The translations under genes were made by a program, and so were the position numbers. This document shows positions 12,584 through 25,700 of a stretch of 64,000 nucleotides of DNA, one piece after another. A model generated the notes under the pieces. That model did not search any database. It was not told where the DNA came from and saw only the letters and a program-made list of their open reading frames with translations. The DNA is from Anagrus nilaparvatae (taxonomy: Eukaryota; Arthropoda; Insecta; Hymenoptera; Mymaridae): contig JAKSXM010000258.1 in assembly GCA_022575985.1 (NCBI GenBank), forward strand, positions 186,001 to 250,000, read 5' to 3'. Every line of letters starts with the position of its first letter. Position 1 is the first letter of the stretch.

Positions 12584-13116
12584 CAGTGCAGGAGGGGCGG
12601 TTTATGCTTAATCACGTGGTACCCCTCCTTCTATTCGGGGCTTTTATAATGTAAAGCATATGGAAATAAATTAAAAATTTTAATTGTAAAATAATTAAAA
12701 AATATTTTTGCAAGTAATTTATATGAAATGATTCCGAATAATTTGTTTTACAATATTTAATAAAAATAAAACAGTTTATTTAAATAAATTTTTAAAATAT
12801 TAATAGTTTTTGTAAGTTACTCCGGTTATGTACGATTTTGTTTGCATTGACTACCCGCACTATAATTTGATTTTTAATTAATTTTATAAAATAAAAAAAT
12901 GTCTTGCTGCTATTTTTAAGTGTATATATAAAATATACTGTTATTTAAATGCTTTTGAACACTTGGAATTGGAAAAATAATTAAAAATTTTAAAATTACT
13001 TGATATTTTTTTCATTTTCCATGCTAAACAGTATAAAAAGCCCCGAGTAGCTAGTTCAGAGCCTGCCACCATGAGCGCTTCGATAGATTTTTTCATCGCC
13101 ACGCCTACCTGCACTG
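12584..13116. mobile_element. Inverted-repeat element inserted in the Penelope-like RT
   Basis: The termini are CAGTGCAGG and CCTGCACTG, and longer imperfect arms face each other (CGGGGCTTTTATA near 12640 and TATAAAAAGCCCCG near 13032). Across it, the RT reading changes from FNG to a LAKGSQLSDFLA-like continuation, so it split a once continuous domain. CAGTG termini resemble hAT-type MITEs, but I see no convincing 8-bp duplication, so the class is open. Confidence 0.6.
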
Positions 13117-13117
13117 A

Positions 13118-14245
13118 GCGATTTAGCAAAGGGATCACAATTATCAGATTTTCTTGCAGATTTTTACCTGAATAACTATGAACAGAAGCATCTATTCTCG
13201 AACAACAATTCATATACTAACAACATAATTTTTTACGCACGGTATGTAGATAACACCCCTTGTCGTATTTAATGGCTCTGATAGACAACTGGAGAAACTA
13301 GTAACATATCTAAACAACATACATAGTTACATGCAATTCACTTTGGAGGTTGAGAAAGAAAATAGACTTAATTTCCTAGATTTTAGACTAACAAAGATCG
13401 TTGATGAGAAAAAATTTGAATTTGACATCTACAGAAAGCCAACAACCACGGATCTAGTAATACCAGCTGACTCATCATCCCCGGACCCAAAAAATTGCAA
13501 GCTTCAATGCATACATTCACAGACTCTTTACCATCCCTCTTAGTGACGAAAATTTCAAAAAAGAAGTAAACACCATAAAACACATAGCCACTTCTAATGG
13601 CTACAGCAATAATATAGTCAAAAAGCTTATTAATAAATATCAAAGTTGCAAACATGATAATAATAATAATAATACAGGTACTAAATACGTATCAGCTACT
13701 TACGGGAATTTAACGCCATACATTCTTGTTAATACACTTAATAAATGCAACATCAAAATTGGGTTCAAGACCAACAATAAACTATCAAAGCTATTAAGAG
13801 ATAGGAATAAAGATTTAGAAGACAAATCTGACGTATATAAATTATCATTTAATGACTGCTATAGTTTTTATATTGGGCCAACGGGTAAAAGATTTTCCAA
13901 GAGATATCCAGAACATGTACCACCAATGTGCTAATAGATACAGATAAAATGAACAAAATATTCTACATTCACAGCATCAGATCAAGACATAGATAAAAAA
14001 TTTCCAACTTCGCCAAACATCTACTCAGCGAGAAACATTATTGCACAAATTTGGAAGAAAATATGACACTTCTTATTATCTGTGAAAAAGGATTAATAAT
14101 GGATGCACGTGAAGAGTTAGAAATATACAGGGCCTTTAAAGATCAAACACATAAGGACAATATACTAAATAATCAGCTGAAATTTAATTCTAACACCCTG
14201 TATAATTTAGCTATAAAATATTTGAACTACTACATAAACAATTAA
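13118..14245 (+). pseudogene. Penelope-like RT 3' part, GIY-YIG nuclease and C-terminus, broken
   Basis: Segments in changing frames carry DFLADFYLNNYE, YARYVDN, LNFLDFRL, YRKPTTTD, then YKLSFNDCYSFYIG (GIY-YIG-like) and ICEKG..DAREELEIYRAF. The catalytic YVDD is YVDN here, and a frameshift follows it directly. A stop at about 13932 and others show decay. The small frames at 13331-13543 and 14051-14245 are pieces of this one protein, not separate genes. Confidence 0.8.
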
Positions 14246-14316
14246 TAATAATAACCACTACATAATAAAATTTAAATAAAGTTAAAAATAAAATTAAAAC
14301 TTAATATCAGTGACAC

Positions 14317-14434
14317 GGGGGCTTCCTCAGCGAGCGCTCGCAATGATTTTAAACACGTAGTGTAAAATATGATAAGTGTTTTTGTGTGTTATGTTAGTGT
14401 AAAAAAGTGTAAATAGTTTTACCCAGAAGATGAG
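14317..14434 (+). repeat. Right inverted terminal repeat of the Penelope-like element
   Basis: It is the opposite-orientation copy of 12184-12300. It ends at ACCCAGAAGATGAG, after which the sequence diverges from the left copy, so the hammerhead-like part is truncated here. Confidence 0.8.
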
Positions 14435-15001
14435 AGGAACGTATCGATAAATTGAGTTAACGAAGTCATACAAGACGGGTAATACTTAGGTAATTTTAGT
14501 AAACATAATTATTTACTTAATGCAATAGTAAACTGGATAATAATCATTTACATTGGGATTAATTAAAAATTATTATTTTATGTAATAATTTATATTATTA
14601 TTATCTAAAAACAAGCAAATATAATTATCCAGAAAGCCTGTCAGTTATAATATTATTACTGGACTTAAAATATTAATCTGCTATTATATAACACTGCTTT
14701 ATATATTAATGAAATTATGAATTTGTGGAATATTTGTTGTGATTTTTTTAAGCCTTTAGCCCTAAAAATTTTTATTCAATACTTTTCTCAATCTGGAAAC
14801 TTTCATTTTTTCGCCTGCTTCGTCTACGAATTATTTTCCTATTGCAAACTTTAAAGTTTTCAAATATTTTTCTTGTGCTAAGAATTCCCATATTTGTCTA
14901 TTCTTCATAAAGATAAATTACTAAATTCATGAATTTCTAATATGAGACGAATTTTGTAAATTGAGTTCAATAATTTTAAGTGTATTTTGATTATTATTTA
15001 A

Positions 15002-15613
15002 GGTTGAATCAGGTGGATAAAAATGGCATTTTTTTATTTAAAATGTCTGGAATCTTTAATTCTTATAGCCCTTTATCAAGTTATATGTGCCTTAGAATGA
15101 AAAAAACTAATTTTGAAAATTTATTGACTGCAAACGGAGATATTAGCGCTTAAAATTTCCTTTATTTTTATGCTACTAAATTAATCAAGACTTTTTTATA
15201 AAACTTCTGATTTTAAAAATCTTTTAATATAATATTTAGGACATTATTTAGCATTGATTTACTAGAAAAAATTTCAATTTCTAACAATAATATAAAATAT
15301 TTCTTATGTTTTTTGATTTTTGACCTAACCTATACTTTTCAAAATATTGATTTATTCGGAAAAAAATTTAGAAAAAAAAATTTTTTTAGTGAATCGATGC
15401 TAAATAATGCCCTAATTATTATTTTTAAAATCAGATTATTTTTATAAAAAAGTCTTGATTAATTAAGTACCCCAAAAATTAATGAAATTTCAAGAGCTAT
15501 TCTAAGGGGCATATAACTATTGATTAATGGCTAAAAAATTCAAAAATTCCAGAAGTATCAATTTCCAGAAATCTTAAATCGAAAAATGCTTTTTTTATCC
15601 ACCTGGTTCAACC
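15002..15613. mobile_element. MITE-like element with TTAA target duplication
   Basis: The ends are GGTTGAATCAGGTGGATAAA and the complement of GGTTGAACCAGGTGGATAAA, with TTAA directly outside both (14998-15001 and 15614-15617). The interior mirrors itself over most of its length (for example AAAATGTCTGGAAT against TTCCAGAAGTAT). There is no coding potential. TTAA duplication is typical of piggyBac-like and Kolobok non-autonomous elements. Confidence 0.75.
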
Positions 15614-15617
15614 TTAA

Positions 15618-18600
15618 GCCATATTATATTCTAAAATAAACTTTTAGTCCTGAAGAGGTCTGATAACAAGTGAAACGTTGACCATTTACTCAATAATACT
15701 AAATTTGAAGAAAAATTCTACAATTAGTAAGCTTTTTTCGTAAAAAATTCAGATTTAAACTCATATATAAATTAAATGCAAAGCTTGTGGTATTATTTCT
15801 AAATCCTTTAACTGGAAAATTCCTCCCTGCAGACATATCGATTTTCGCCTTAAACTAATTTTCTTCTTATATTTGGCACACTTTTACTAGGCTAAATTTA
15901 CTGTCGCAGAACATATTTATAATTAACAATAAAATCAATGAAGTTAAATAAACGAAAGATATAATCTAAATAATTAATTTATAGAGCGTAAAGCAACATG
16001 TAAATATTGTGTGTTTGTGTAAATTTATATAATAATCATGAGCTTAACATATAACATAAAGCTTCATCTTCTATGATAGAATGTACATAAAGTTTATTTT
16101 CTGTACTGCACCTTTGCAAATAAGGGAGAGTGTGCTATTACTCGTTGGTTATTTTACTGGAACAAGTTCACTCGTTATCCAATCTCATACAACTCTCCCC
16201 TATCCGTGTTAGTAAATATTTAGCATAAAATAAATATAAAACGACAAGTTGATGCTTAAAAAATACACAGTTGAATAAATTTTAGTTTAAAAAATAAAGC
16301 CAAACTGACAGGTTAATAATTTAAAAAAATATATTTTTATATTTCTTATCTTTATTTCTCAAACTTGCATACATATTTTGATTTCATTATACTTTCAATT
16401 ATAATATTATTATTATTATTTAACTCTGCAGTTTATAAGACAGGAAATACTTAAACAATTGCATAAGCATTCCTCTTCATGAATGTTAAATAAAAGGTTG
16501 GAGTATATGCTGCTGGAATTCTAGTCATTTCGCAAATTATCACATATATTTGCTTTTATGTATTGGTACCAATCAACTGTATTATCACAATTTTTAGGTT
16601 AGGCTCTTGTTTTTTAATTAAAGTTTTTATACATTGTTGAACTTTTTTTTAATTACTTTTTTATTCCATAGTTTTGTGTTACAGAAAGTATTTTGTTACA
16701 CAGAAATTTAAATAATTTAAAAATTTATTAATAAAAGTTTAATTAATTTTTTTTTTATTAAAATTTTTAATTAAATATTCGAGCGAGTAAAGTTGTTATT
16801 ATAAAGAAAGTAAATGGAGGCAAAAATTTTTTGCTACCACAAAACCCAAAGAAAATAACTTAGAATTTACACTTGTCTCTAATACACAAGAAACACCTCG
16901 TTTATAAATCTTACAAGTGCTTTTCTTCATGCATGACAAAATGAGCATGAAACATTTTCTTTTACAAGCTTATTAACAAATCGTCATATTGTAATTTATT
17001 AATATTGCAAAAAAATATTAGTTTTAGCATATCTATTTACTTTTAGAACGAATAATGTCAAGGTTTGTAAGTGACAATTTTTTGTTTTAATCGGGTAGAA
17101 CCGCGCCGTGGTTACAAACTTTGGCGAAAAAAATTTTGCTGAAAAATAACCCAAGGTCTAATATACCTTCATTATCTCTATAACGTCCTTTTTCCTGGAA
17201 AAAAGCCCTAGGAGTAATAAATAACGAAACCAAAGAAAATTGTAAAAATAAATTGGATTTGTTATGATTTTCTCGTCATTTTTAATAATTTTCCATAAAA
17301 TACAAGAATAGAGGATGTCGGACTGTTAAATTCATTAAAAAAAAAGTATTAGTAGAAGAATATTGAAAAATTTAATCTAATGGCATATCATAAAAAGAAC
17401 AACATAATGAGAATAAGATAAAAAGAAGCCGGCGTCATTTGGTACATTTGATTCACAAGTGGATAATAAAACTATCGAGTATTTTATCAACACAATAGAG
17501 GATAAAAATAAATTGCATCGAATTATTTGCATTTTCTTTTTGTAATTAATTTTCTTTTCATTTAGAGATATTTTTTTTCGCTCTTTAATTAAATTATTAT
17601 TTACATTCTGTTTTTTTAAGATTAATTAAATTTTGCTTGTTTTTTTTATTGGATTCGATTGTTGATAAAATTAATTATTCTTCACAAAAATTTTTTTACA
17701 AAATCACAGACTTCAAAGCTAAAGAAATTAAAATATTTAGAAAAAAAATAAGTTTTAATGAATACAAATATTTCAACAATTTTTTCCGCAACGCGTCGTG
17801 AATTTCTAATTTTTTCCTAACAAAAAGCTCAAAATATTTAAAATATAAAAAAAAGTTACAATATTCAAAATGTAACTTTTATGCGAAATACCAAAAGCGT
17901 GAGAGATTTTTAGAATAAAGAAAAGTCCTTGTTTTTTCAAGCAGGTCGTGTTAGAAATTCGTGTGAATTCTAAGGCTTTTATAAAACGTCTATTCTAGTT
18001 TGATGATGAGGTTTATAATAAAGAAAAGAATTGACTTTTATAATAATAATAATAACAAAGTATATAGACAAAACATTAAGTGCAAGTATGTATCGAATAA
18101 AGTGCCTTTAGGCTAGAAAGTGTAACTTATTGAGATGCTCTTAACTTCCCTATTGTTTATTTTATATAAAAGCTTATTCGAAGATTCTGCTGTTTAACTT
18201 TGTAAAAATTGATTGAAAAGTTTTGAAAATTATATATTATTTAATATTGATTATTAATGTGGACGTCACGATCGCACATTTTCATATTTTTTGGCAAAAA
18301 GAAATTGATTTTTAAATTTCACTACAGAGAAAATATTTTGTGAAAATTTAATGGTTTTCATTTTATCTGCGGCAAATTTAAGATTTTACCCATAAATCTA
18401 CATTGCCGACAGTCGGTAAAGAAGATCCGCTGCGTAAATTTCTACCTTACCGACCGACTATAAATTTATGGGTAATTCAGAATTCTTTAATAATAAAAAA
18501 AATTCAACCTACATGCATTCCCTTAATTAATAATTCAAATGAACTTGTAAAACTAGCACAGTCCAATTACGGTACTGGGTGTATTAATTGAGCGAATATA

Positions 18601-21600
18601 AAGAAATTATATTATATACACAGTGTAATTAGATATGTTTTAAAATATAAAAAAAATTAATATTTATGCATTATTACGCAAACAAGCGGTTTTTTTACAG
18701 AATTATAAAATTAATTTAATATGTAATATTATTTAACTGTTAATTTATTATATAAATATTTAATTTGTTTATTATTTGAGAAAATAGGTTAATGTTTAAT
18801 TAGTTTATTGATATTATATAAATTCTGCAACTGTTCATTTTGAAGTAATAAGGCTGTTTTGATTATTGAATGGTTAACTACAGCTAACAGATTTTAACAA
18901 AATAACTAAATTAATTTACTATTCATTTTTTATTTTAAGAAATCCGGCTCGAAGGACCAAAAGTAAAATAAAGTTTGATTTTAGTTTTGATTTTCGGGCA
19001 TAATCGTACGTTGAAAATTAGTTGAAATGGTGCAATCAATTGATAAGGCACCTACTTCTCGAACATCAAGTTTAGGCATAAAAAATTTAGTAGTACATCC
19101 CCTTAAATTCAAATAATCCAAAATTACATAAAACTTTACTCTAATTTTATAAATAATTCAAATAATTTCCTGTATATATTTTTAGCATTCAATAAAAATA
19201 ACAAAAGAGTAAAAATAAAAACTCTTCTTTGTTATACCCCAAACATAATAAAAAAAATTTAATACCACAATTTATATAAAAACATACACTTTTTATGTAT
19301 AATAAAATTATGTCTCTTAGTGTAGTATAAATTTTCTTTTCACATGTATTTGTACTAGTGTTTTTCATTGACACATACAAATATCCAATTTTTTGTTATT
19401 ATTACCTAGACCTTAAATGGAATTCTTTAAAGAAGCCTCTCTCAGAAACTTGTGTCATCAAAAAAAAAAAATTCTTATATGAATAGACTTTTATTAAGAA
19501 TTCAGTTCTTTGATGATCAGTTTTAGACATGACTACTTTTTTATGTGATATACCTGCAGTCTTAAAACATAACTGTACTTTAGCATGTAACATTTCTTTA
19601 TAAAAAAAATATTGATTTATCAATCTAAAAAAAATGTTTACTTTATTTTTTGTCTTGAGAATAAAAAAGCTTGATCGATAAACATAACTTTTGCTATCAA
19701 ATAGATAAGGTTAAAATTGTGTCATGACGTTATTTATGCAACTTATATACCTACCCTTTAAATAGTTTAATGTATCAATTACATATTTATACGTTGGGAA
19801 TTTACGTCAATATCTAACTTTTTATTAAATTGTGTAGGTTGGTTAAAATCAATAATTATTTTAAAATTTTATTTTCCTTATTTTTAATCAATCAAAAATA
19901 AATCGCGCCCTAATATGTTGAATTAAATATTTTAATGAAAAAAACAAAAACAAACTAAATATCCGATTAATATTCATTTAACTCAGTGAAAAATAATCTA
20001 TTGTGTTTTATTTTTGTATTAATTTTATTTTTCAACTTTTATTTTTAGCTCGAAAAAATCTGCTAAATTATTAACAATCGATATATTTGTTATTTATACG
20101 TTTTATTTAAATATAAATTTTATCCAATTCTATAAATAAAGGATTAAAAATTGTTCTTTTTTTACTTATTATTTTCATTTTTCAAATCCTACACTGAGTG
20201 TCTTTTTAATTAAAATCTCATTAATTTAATAAAACAACAATTTATATTTTCATCAAAGTGTTATATTTACTTAATAAATTCATCAAAAGTTTATATTTAA
20301 GTTTACTAAATAATTATAAAATATTTTATCAAAAAGTTTTAAAATTTAACTAACAACAACAACAAGAAACTACAACAAAAGTTTGTAATATGCAAGTTAC
20401 ATACATTTAACAAAATTTACAAACTCTAATATCTAGAGAAGACAAACTTGTCTAATAATAATAATGATATTCTATAGATAGAAAGAGAGAGAGAGAGAGA
20501 GAAATAGTTTAAATCTTCCGGAATAGTGGTTTCTGCACTTTTCCATATAAAACGATCAACGTATCATTTTCCAATACGATATTTTACATAAAGTCACATG
20601 TTATGATGGGAATATTCAAGCATCTACGCATATTGGATTTTCTAGTACCAACGTCAAACTTGAATTCTCGTGTGTCATCAACTTTGTTATTGACCTGGTC
20701 ATTCATTTGGTTTATGTCATACATTTATTATATGAAAATTCAAAATATTGATTACTTTATATAATCGATTTATTTTATGTATATGGCCTGTTTTATCTTA
20801 AATTGTAGTTTACATTTTTTTTCAAAGTCTAATTTTTTTAAAAATTTTTCTCGCAAGTGAAATGAGTTTTAAAGGCTATATAAGAAATTTGAACTAAGAA
20901 ATTCTCAAAATTTGTAATTGCATATATCAAAGGTGTTTAGGGTTTTAATTTAAAAAATAATTTTTTTAATTTTTTCAAACTACAGAACTAGTGAAACAAA
21001 AAATAAATAACAATACATTTTGAAATACATACAAAATTTATTGTTATTTACCAATTAATAAAAAAAACTTTAACATGATAAATCAAAAATTAAACATTAA
21101 CGCTTGTTTGTGCGTGGGTTTCAGTTGCCATAAATTACAACTGATAGTAATTCTATCAGATGCAACTGGCATGACAAATAATTAAACTAAGAAAATTAAA
21201 CAATAGAGAAAACATGTGCAATTCAGTACCCAACAAGTGAGAAATTAAATTTATCGATGTAATATACAATTAATTTAAATGTTTATTCTGTTGTTTGGAT
21301 CTCAAATATCATAGAAGAGTATCGAAATGTCGCAATTTTATAATAATAAAGTAAATTAAATAATTTATGCAGCTACTGTTATCAAATATCAAAATGCAAT
21401 TTGCTTTTATGCAAGCTTAATCTGCAGAATATCATATATTTAACTCGAAAGCTCTCCCCCTCTCTCACTACTATAAACATTTGAATTAAATATTTATACG
21501 AGTTTAAAAAGCCTAGACCTAATAACCTCCAAACAATGCAGTGATTCAAAATAATAAAACAGTAATAAATCTTGAAAATAATATTTATTCCGTTTAATTC

Positions 21601-22093
21601 ACAGCATAGTGGTACAATATTTGCTTGCGAAAATCCAGTCTAGACGAAGTGGTCGATATTCAGTCAGATATACCACGAAAATTATTATATTTACATAACC
21701 ATACAGTTTCTGGGTTTGTTTGGCGTCTTCTGTCTCTCTCCCTTGAGCGCTTTAATTCCTAATTATTATTATGTGCTGTGTCAGTTTTAGTTTTATTGTG
21801 CTTACTGAAACTAATTCTTATTTTCAAATGATTTTTATTGGACTGCACGTATCTGTGTGTGGGTAAATAAAGTAAAAAAGTCGTTTTCCCGGAGGCTTTT
21901 CTTTTTTTATACACCGTTTCTTAGTATATTTAAGTTGTATTCATGTGAATCTTATTATTTAGTTTGTATGAAACGCTTTATTTAGTCTGAGCGAAGCTAG
22001 TTTTGTCAGGAAATTGTTGGAAAATTTAAATTTAAATCAATTCATACTCAATATTTTTTCCAAGCATATAAAAATTGCGTTATCTGTGGCGCT
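15618..22093. other. Long AT-rich non-coding stretch
   Basis: No gene is supported. It holds a small imperfect inverted pair at about 18382-18475 (ACCCATAAATCTA and TAAATTTATGGGT, inner pair CCGACAGTCGGTAA / TTACCGACCGAC) and a GA microsatellite at about 20484-20502. An 18-base word, ATCCGGCTCGAAGGACCA, at 18942-18959 recurs inverted at 41476-41493. Open frames such as those near 19200 and 19400 have no coding character. Confidence 0.55.
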
Positions 22094-22792
22094 TAGTCAA
22101 GGCGCCAGCAATCACGATTTTGATGACAGATTTTAAAAATCAAAATGGCGAACTCAAAATGGCGTATTTCTAACCTCAGAAACGGCGATTTATGCTGTTT
22201 TAAGAACATTTACGTTGTCTAGTAAGTTTTTGAACTAGTTATCACGATTCTGGTCATATTATTAATTTAAAAAATAATGGGCTAAAAATGGTGAATTCCT
22301 AACCTCAAAATCGGTAATAAATGCTATTAAGTTTTTGGGGTCAGTGATCACGATTCTGACGTCTAATGTTTATTAATAAAATTAATATTAAAAATAATGA
22401 GTAACTGGTCCGAAAAACTTACTTATTTAACGTAAACATGCTTAAAACAGCAAAAATGGACCGTTTCTGAGGTTAGAAATACGCCAGTTAAGTCCGCCAT
22501 TTTGATTTTTTAAAATCTTTCTTCAAAATCGTGATCAGTGACCCCGAAAACCTAACTGGGGTATCTTAAACAAGCTTAATTAGCAATCATTTTCAAGAAT
22601 TCACCTATCTTGCTAATTTTTTGCCAATTTTTTATAATATAGCGTTCGTTACTCAAAACTGGTCTTCCGAAAATGGAGGAAACCTTCAAAAACGGTTTCG
22701 GTGACGAAAAATACATACGTTTCACTGAGGTTGATCCATTCTCGTGCTGATGAAACTTTTGGATGCATTTAACATTGTTGGCGCCTTGACTA
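22094..22792. mobile_element. Inverted-repeat (MITE-like) element B
   Basis: A perfect 14-bp inverted pair, TAGTCAAGGCGCCA, marks both ends (22094-22107 and 22779-22792). The inner arms mirror around TTCTAACCTCAGAAACGG / CCGTTTCTGAGGTTAGAAA. The block with ATCACGATTCTGA repeats inside. The open frame on the - strand at 22576-22839 is a by-product. It is related to the element at 9772-10493 through its right end. Confidence 0.7.
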
Positions 22793-25700
22793 CTAGTTAA
22801 CTCTTTTAAAATGAAAATGGCTGCCCGTTTGTATTGCAATGCTTAGTTCAGTTTTTGTCCACTAGCGGCGTTTTCTATTTTAAAAGCCTCTATAATAAAG
22901 TTTTTTTCCAAACCCGAAAAAATTGAATAATAAAAACTACTAATTTGATTTCTTAAGCTTTTCACTCAGACTAAAAAATAAATTCTTTATTCTAAAAATT
23001 ATATAAAATAAAAGCTGAAAAAAAATTATCTTTATTTATTTTTATTCTTTTGTACATTAAAAGTAGTATTAGGATTAAATCAATATCAGATTTTATAAGC
23101 TTTTTTTATTTTATAAAGCTTCTTTTTATGAAAAAGAACAATGAAAACTTTATTATTGAGAAGCATATTTTCTTTTTAATAAAAATTAAGTGATTTAATT
23201 CATTTAAAAATTCAATAAATTAATTATTTTCTTCATTTTTCTGTTTTAGGTAAGTCACCAGTACTTAACTAATCCCACAACCAGTGAGTAAATAAAAAAT
23301 TAATTAACCATAACACAATATAATTAACTTTAATATGTTAAATAAAAGCCAAGTGACGATTTTAAATAAAAAATAAGTATTTAACGAAGCATCTTAAAAA
23401 AAAACTTCCTCTTAAATATTCCTCGGTGTATAAATTACAGAAAGGAAACGGAAGCTAACTAATGATTATCATTTTTTTAAAAAAAAAAGTTGTTTATTAT
23501 TTAAAAATATGTAACAGCGTAATATACTTGGTTATTAAATTTAATTGTTTATTTAGAATAGGAAAAATTAATTTTTAGATCCAAGATCCTGTTAAAATGG
23601 TACTTAATAATTTTTATTGTTTTTATGAAGTAAAAAACTTGTCCCATTTGACCAGCCTAACGTAATAACAATTTATAACGTAAAAATTTAAATCTGTCAT
23701 TACCGAGCATCAAAACAGTTTTTTCTTTAAATTCTAGAGTTAGTACTTACTTTCAGAACAGGTTATGCGGATTTCTATGCGAATATAATAATAATATCGC
23801 ATATGAAAAACAGAAATAAAATATCGTCACCTTTCTAAAATACTTGTGAAATTGCAAAGAAAAACAAATTTTAATAGACACGCGATTTTTGTACTAAATA
23901 ATTTATTGCACGGTTAAGTCAAATCAAGGCCGAAATTTTGCACAATTTTTGAGTTTTAATGTAATTAGCAAAATAACGAGTTCATAAAAACAGTGAAATA
24001 TGCGGAGGTCAATAAAAAACTAAATAAACTGAAAACGAGAAGTTTTTTATGCTTCTATATCAAATTTTATGGACCCCTTGTTTTACGCTCATTATCATAC
24101 GCTATTTTTAACGGAATACCAATAAATTTATGTCTATTAGACTTTGGTTTAATTTTGATTTAGCAAAATAGGCAAAATTCTACTAAAAAACTCTTGAAAA
24201 CCACGTAGAGAGTAAAAATGAATTCAATCATTAGATGAAATGAATACTCACGTACATAAAATAAAACAGCCCCTATATTATTATTTATAAATCTCAGAAC
24301 CATTATGGAAAATTCTCCCACACAGAATAATATTTAACCTTCAAAGGCATAAAGAGGAATATATAAAAAAAGTATAATCGAAGGCGCACGCATTTTTTTA
24401 AATGAACGCTATGAGAAGTTTGTAAATTTTTTGCGGTCATGCTGTATGATGATGATCATGATGATGATATAAAGGTAATTTCTAAATCATTATGCTCCAG
24501 CAGTGTGTGTATAAATTGAACAAGTGAAGGCGGTTCGAGTTTGCGCATATTCGCTTAACGCTGAAAAGCTTTTTAAAATACTCGCAAGGTATTTAGTTTA
24601 ACTTCGACCGGCGTCGTGCTTGATGCTAGTTTTTATCTCCTTTTTTTATTAAAAAGTCATTTTTTTTTAAATAGAAAAATTAAATTACTGCCCGAATCAA
24701 AGTGTCATTATTCAAGTGCCGTTTGTGAGTGTCTCAAATATCAAAGTGTCAATCTCTAGTGTGCTTTTTTTTTAGAAAATATTCAATGTTTATACTCTTG
24801 ACCTCCTTACACATGGCTGTATAAAACATTTTTGTACTACTCGAATCAGCAGTTTTCTATTTCATTAAAAAATGTAAGAAATTTGAATATTTTTCAATAG
24901 GAATCAGGTGTGTTTTATACTCAAAAATCTGGGTTTTAAATTACTACTGCATTGCGATTGATTTTATTTTAAAAAGAGATTTCTCTGTGTCTGTCTGTGT
25001 ATGTGTGAGTTGTTATAGGAAAATTTAGTGCATAATTAAGAATATTTCGCGTGTTTTTTTAAATATTCATCGATTTTTAAGTTTTGAATCTCAGTTTGAA
25101 TTATTTTTTTGCTAAAAGTAGTTCAACAAGTAATAAAACAGTAATAATCCGCTTTATTTTAATTAATTTTTTTTAAACAAGTTTCGACATTATTTTACTG
25201 CGAGTGCTTAATAAAAAGAAACAGTAATTGCATTTTTTTTAATGACTATTTAAGAGGCAATAAAATTCTGCGGAAAATTAACTTTAAATTTCCAAAAGTT
25301 CGTATAAAATTTTATTTCATTTTTTTAGCTCGCATTTTTAGTAAACTGAAATAAAAAACAATATCAAGATTTTATTTTAATAAATTTTTCCGATATCAAT
25401 TGAAATTTCAAACGCGAAACTAAAATTACCATCGAGCAGGAAATGAAAAAAAGGAAAATACGCTCATGTAGCGGTGGAAAATAAATTTTTTTTACATGAG
25501 TCCGGTGTAACGACATGAATTTTCCTGCTTATTTTCCGGAAATCTTAAAATGATTTTAAAAATGCGATCGATTTCTCTCGTCAATTTGACAGTTTGACAG
25601 GTGTCAACACTGTTTTCAAACAAGAGTCATAAATGAGTTACGTATCGAGTAGAAAGTATTTCTAAAAATCATAATTTATTAAATTATCCGATGCTTCGTT

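Larger units (their letters stand above)
12184..14434 (+). mobile_element. Degenerate Penelope-like retroelement (RT plus GIY-YIG) with inverted terminal repeats
   Basis: Broken + strand frames carry a recognisable Penelope-like order. At about 12395-12580 comes an RT palm segment including LLSQNYFTFNG. At about 13118-13250 come GSQLSDFLADFYLNNYE and then YVDN where active elements have YVDD. At 13331-13470 comes LNFLDFRL followed by YRKPTTTD. At about 13780-13915 is a GIY-YIG nuclease trace, YKLSFNDCYSFYIG then TGKRF. At 14051-14245 is the typical C-terminal ICEKG / EELEIYRAF / ILNNQL region. These parts lie in different frames with stops between them, so the copy is dead. The flanks 12184-12300 and 14317-14434 are inverted repeats of about 117 bp, known for this class, whose terminal repeats may be direct or inverted. 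The RT is interrupted by a 533-bp inverted-repeat element at 12584-13116. Confidence 0.85.

Noticed and set aside
16115..16205. Possible small hairpin element (GGGAGAGT facing ACTCTCCCC)
   Set aside because: The match is about 9 bp with a long unmatched loop and no target duplication, so it is not distinguishable from chance.
22576..22839. 87-codon - strand frame
   Set aside because: It lies inside an inverted-repeat element and reads through its right end.
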